Shown here in pieces: positions 61,608 to 64,000 of a DNA stretch of 64,000 bases. Source of the DNA: Mogibacterium sp. GTDB taxonomy: Bacteria; Bacillota; Clostridia; Peptostreptococcales; Anaerovoracaceae. A model generated the notes under the pieces. It was given only the letters and a program-made list of their open reading frames with translations. It was not told the DNA's origin and made no database searches. The translations under genes were made by a program, and so were the position numbers. Each line of letters starts with the position of its first letter. The stretch's first letter is position 1. The stretch is taken from assembly GCA_017512145.1 (NCBI GenBank), contig JAFWHB010000005.1, forward strand, positions 31,296-95,295, written 5' to 3'.

Positions 61608-62303
61608 TTAAAGTTCGACTGCGGCTGTTGCCTGCCTTGAAACATTGATTTCGAGGTTGCCATTGCGGCAGCGGATCTTGTCGATAAGTTCTTTCTCTCT
61701 TGATGGATCCTTGAGAACAACGTCATATGTCAGTTTGAACATGCTGCCCATGTTGGTTGTCTTGACGCCGACGAGTTCACAGGAATCTGTATACTCTCTG
61801 AAGATGCTCTCGAAAACGCCTGTGTAATCAAGGTCTTCAGGGATCATGACTTTGAAAGTCTTGTATTTGTCCGAATTCTTCGTTGTTCCGAAGTCCACTT
61901 TGCCGTAAATCAGGAATATCAGGCAAAGCGCGAGTGTGAATACTGCTGCCAGTCCGAGGTATCCCATTCCTGTGATCAGGCCCGATGCCATCGCCAGGAA
62001 GATTATGCAAATCTCTTTGGCTGTTCCCGGTACTGAACGGAATCTTACAAGGCTGAATGCGCCTGCAACCGCGACTCCTGTTCCGACGCTGCCGTTGACC
62101 ATGATGATGATCACGCTGATGATTGCCGGCAGGAGAGCGAGTGTTACGACAAAGCTCTTGGTATATCTTGTGTTATGCATGTAGGTCATCGCTATGATCA
62201 GTCCGAGTAAGAGAGCCGCTCCCATTGCTGCTCCGAACTGAGCCATACTGATCGATGTTGCGATCTGTGTATCATAAATGCTTGAAATCAATGTATCCAG
62301 CAT
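61608..62303 (-). CDS. DUF4956 membrane protein
   Basis: 231 residues from MLDTLISSIYDTQIAT (aaaggagg upstream). Four helices (about 18-38, 45-68, 75-92, 108-140), including the family-typical GVAVAGAFSLVRFRSVPGTAKEI in outline (GAFSLVRFRS), then a cytoplasmic ferredoxin-like domain. DUF4956 genes are habitually next to VTC polyphosphate polymerase genes, as here; the role is unknown but may be in polymer transport. Confidence 0.85.
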   Translation of the reverse strand: MLDTLISSIYDTQIATSISMAQFGAAMGAALLLGLIIAMTYMHNTRYTKSFVVTLALLPAIISVIIIMVNGSVGTGVAVAGAFSLVRFRSVPGTAKEICIIFLAMASGLITGMGYLGLAAVFTLALCLIFLIYGKVDFGTTKNSDKYKTFKVMIPEDLDYTGVFESIFREYTDSCELVGVKTTNMGSMFKLTYDVVLKDPSREKELIDKIRCRNGNLEINVSRQATAAVEL

Positions 62304-62546
62304 AGTGTTTCCTCCTTTAACTTGTTCTTGCAGCCGGCGCCTGTTAACTGGTATCTTCCGGTCAGCGCCGCCCGCACCTTTCTTCAACTTACAGCCTAAT
62401 AATAGGAGCACTAACTTAAACGAAAATTAAACGAATCAGCTTTTTTGAATTCCGCAAAGTTTTTCTCAAATATGTTGACTCAGCGAATACAGAATGGTCA
62501 GACACTGAAGCAGCACTGCTGGAGGTGGTGCCTCTGGCAGGGATAG

Positions 62547-62743
62547 TTAGTTAGGAAAAAGAGAAAGACGTGAATCCTAACTAATGCTGCTGAAGATTTG
62601 GTTTGATAATTAGTTAGGAAAATGAGAAAGTCGTGAATCCTAACTAATGCAGCTGCGAATTTGGCGCGATAATTAGTTAGGAAATAAAGGAAGTCGCGAT
62701 TCCTAACTAATGCAGCTGACGATTTGATCTGATAATTAGTTAG
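62547..62743. repeat. Second 63-bp-period palindromic array, three and a half units
   Basis: Units start at 62547, 62610 and 62673, with a lone TTAGTTAG at 62736. Each has TTAGTTAG, a 22-bp core (about gaaaatgagaaagtcgtgaatc), CTAACTAA and a 25-bp spacer (about tgcagctgcgaatttggcgcgataa). Unit, core and spacer lengths are identical to the array at 56316-56794. Core similarity is best when this array is read on the minus strand. It lies between the VTC and DUF4956 genes. Confidence 0.92.
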
Positions 62744-62825
62744 GGAAAAGGAAAACACATTGCCGGACCTATTCATCTGGCAATGTGCTTCCTGAAAGTG
62801 TTGTGAAGAAAGGTATTCTGCATTT

Positions 62826-63821
62826 CTATGCAGTCCTTCGGGAAAAGAACAGCTGGCTGCCGGCTATGCGCCCGCCTCCGAACCATCTTCTCTGGCTGTG
62901 TTTGCCATGTCTGCCTGATGCAGCGCTGTTCTCACCGTTCCTTGATGAGCGGCTTCCTTTCACTGATTCGGATGCGCTCTTTGCTGCGAGGGCGTCTCTC
63001 TCATCTGCGGCCTGTGCAGCATGGGCTGCGGCCAGCAGTTCAGGCAGGATCATGTTTGTATATGCGGTGCCGTATTTGGAGAAGGATGTCTTGTAGACCT
63101 TCTCTTCTGAGAGGACTTTGACCATCCAGAGCGGGATGCCGCCGGAGCACTTGAGCTCCATGAGGACTTTGCCCTGCTGGAGGACCGGTGTTCCGTATAC
63201 GTCGGACCTGAGTGAGAGGTCGTAGTCTCTGCAAAGGATGTTCTCGTCAAAGGTCACACGGAAGTCCGAGCCGCCATCGGCATCAGATGCGCCTTTTCTC
63301 ATTTTGTATGCCTCACGGTCGTAACTGAGGAAGACGGCAGGTCTCAGGTCTTTGTAATAGTCGAGGAAGTAGTTGATCTCATCTGAGAGCTGAGGGGTGT
63401 TATCCTCTATAACAGGTCTGATCGAGCCTGCGGCTGTTCCGGCAGCATCAGCAGCCAGGTCATTAAGGCTCGTCATCCGTCTGGCCCCGGTCGTCCACGC
63501 CATCGCATCTGTTTCCGGTAGAGCAATTCTTCTCTTATATACGACATGATCGTATTTGCGCTTGAGTTCGACAAAGACTTTGTCGTTGCCCTCTACGCGT
63601 GAGTAACTCCTGATTCTGAGCTTCTCTTTGTAGTCAGGCTTTGCGATCGAGTGGCGCGCAAGGATGTAGTCATCTGTATCAAAATATATATTGCGGATCG
63701 TGGATCTTCCGAACTTATCCAGCATCATGTAAGGCTCCATTGCCTTGAGGATGCGTTCCTTCTGATCCTGAGTCAGCATATATTTAAGTTCATATCTTTT
63801 GAAAACTTTCTGGTATGCCAT
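62826..63821 (-). CDS. VTC-domain polyphosphate polymerase-like protein
   Basis: 331 residues. The tunnel-shaped VTC domain (about 5-240) shows VFKRYELKYMLTQDQKERI in outline (KRYELKYML), YFDTDDYILARHSI, the basic KEKLRIRSYS, KVFVELKRKYDHVVYKRR and VLMELKCSGGIPLWM. The family makes inorganic polyphosphate from ATP or is a relative of it. The C-terminal 60 residues are Ala/Ser/Arg-rich low complexity. First gene of the cassette within the window. Confidence 0.87.
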   Translation of the reverse strand: MAYQKVFKRYELKYMLTQDQKERILKAMEPYMMLDKFGRSTIRNIYFDTDDYILARHSIAKPDYKEKLRIRSYSRVEGNDKVFVELKRKYDHVVYKRRIALPETDAMAWTTGARRMTSLNDLAADAAGTAAGSIRPVIEDNTPQLSDEINYFLDYYKDLRPAVFLSYDREAYKMRKGASDADGGSDFRVTFDENILCRDYDLSLRSDVYGTPVLQQGKVLMELKCSGGIPLWMVKVLSEEKVYKTSFSKYGTAYTNMILPELLAAAHAAQAADERDALAAKSASESVKGSRSSRNGENSAASGRHGKHSQRRWFGGGRIAGSQLFFSRRTA

Positions 63822-63835
63822 ATTGCATACACCCC

Positions 63836-64000
63836 CTAATCTGTAGCGCAGTCAGGCAAATTCAACCAGGAGCAAAGCTCCAACAAGCTCGCTTGATTGG
63901 AGCGAGCGACGCCGTCAACAGACGCCGGGAGCTTCAGCTCCTGAGAGCGTCGGTTGGGGATTGTACCCACCACCGACGGTCGAACATGGAACCCGCCGCC
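63836..64000. other. GC-rich segment with four hairpins at the window edge
   Basis: Four nested-size inverted repeats lie in tandem: GGAGC-aaa-GCTCC (63869-63881), GCTCGCT-tgattgg-AGCGAGC (63887-63907), GGAGCT-tc-AGCTCC (63928-63941) and GTCGGT-N17-ACCGAC (63949-63977). The minus strand is also open for 54 codons up to a TAG at 63836, but the translation looks unlike a protein end. A structured RNA or a repeat element is more likely; it is cut by the edge. Confidence 0.4.

Noticed and set aside
63836..64000. 54-codon open frame as the end of an upstream protein gene
   Set aside because: The translation has no recognisable domain and coincides with four strong inverted repeats; kept only as an unassigned structured segment.

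Overview
The window reads as chromosome of a strictly anaerobic Firmicute of class Clostridia. The evidence is a [FeFe]-hydrogenase maturase (HydE), a class B sortase, a V-type ATPase, an XpaC/TelA pair, ggagg-type ribosome binding sites, consensus sigma-A promoters and a tmRNA tag ending in ALAA. I cannot name the genus. There are no rRNA or tRNA genes (tmRNA only), no CRISPR array and no insertion sequence.

Layout. 1-3240: ilvBNC (minus strand; ilvC runs off the left edge) behind a leader-peptide attenuator. 3280-9300: an acyl-CoA ligase, a leucine-type dehydrogenase, a shortened prephenate-dehydratase-like ACT protein with its own Phe/Tyr attenuator, and hom. 9000-10900: an Fnr-like regulator, a partner gene of unknown function, a 34-codon membrane peptide behind a near-perfect Fnr site, and a 67-residue orphan. 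10950-14510: a metal-binding HMA protein plus an ABC exporter behind a TTAGTT-type operator. 14515-17560: mnmA-hydE-def-hsmA. 17730-21660: a flavin-domain-less dihydropyrimidine-dehydrogenase-like protein, then a LytTR/DUF3021 pair with a lipase-like hydrolase. 21715-31390: ssrA, pncB, rluA-lepB-smpB and uvrBA with an SOS box. 31400-36950: patatin, nuclease, TelA, XpaC and a lipoprotein. 37140-42640: a complete branched-chain amino acid ABC transporter (livJHMGF) behind a second attenuator. 42770-46960: a phosphoribosyltransferase, sortase B, a phosphohexomutase and an orphan HaeIII-like nuclease. 47060-54180: a seven-gene V-ATPase operon of spirochaete/chlamydia type. 54240-56200: a 59-codon membrane protein, rlmH, coaBC. 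56300-63820: a surface/polyphosphate-type cassette (VTC, DUF4956, beta-helix lipoprotein, GT2-GtrA, NAGPA) with palindromic repeat arrays beside it.

The strongest theme is amino acid control by ribosome-mediated attenuation. Three independent units (ilvBNC, livJHMGF, the Phe/Tyr gene) each have a consensus promoter, a very short ORF rich in the regulated amino acids, mutually exclusive RNA pairings and a hairpin before the first structural gene. Clostridia usually use T-boxes for this job, so three classical attenuators within 43 kb stand out. The same cell makes (ilvBNC), imports (liv) and oxidatively deaminates (leucine dehydrogenase) branched-chain amino acids.

The second theme is a 63-bp-period palindromic repeat: eight copies at 56316-56794 and three and a half at 62547-62743. 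The two arrays lie in opposite orientation and bracket the DUF4956-to-NAGPA cassette. I do not recognise the family. All statements rest on reading the sequence; no searches or folding programs were run.
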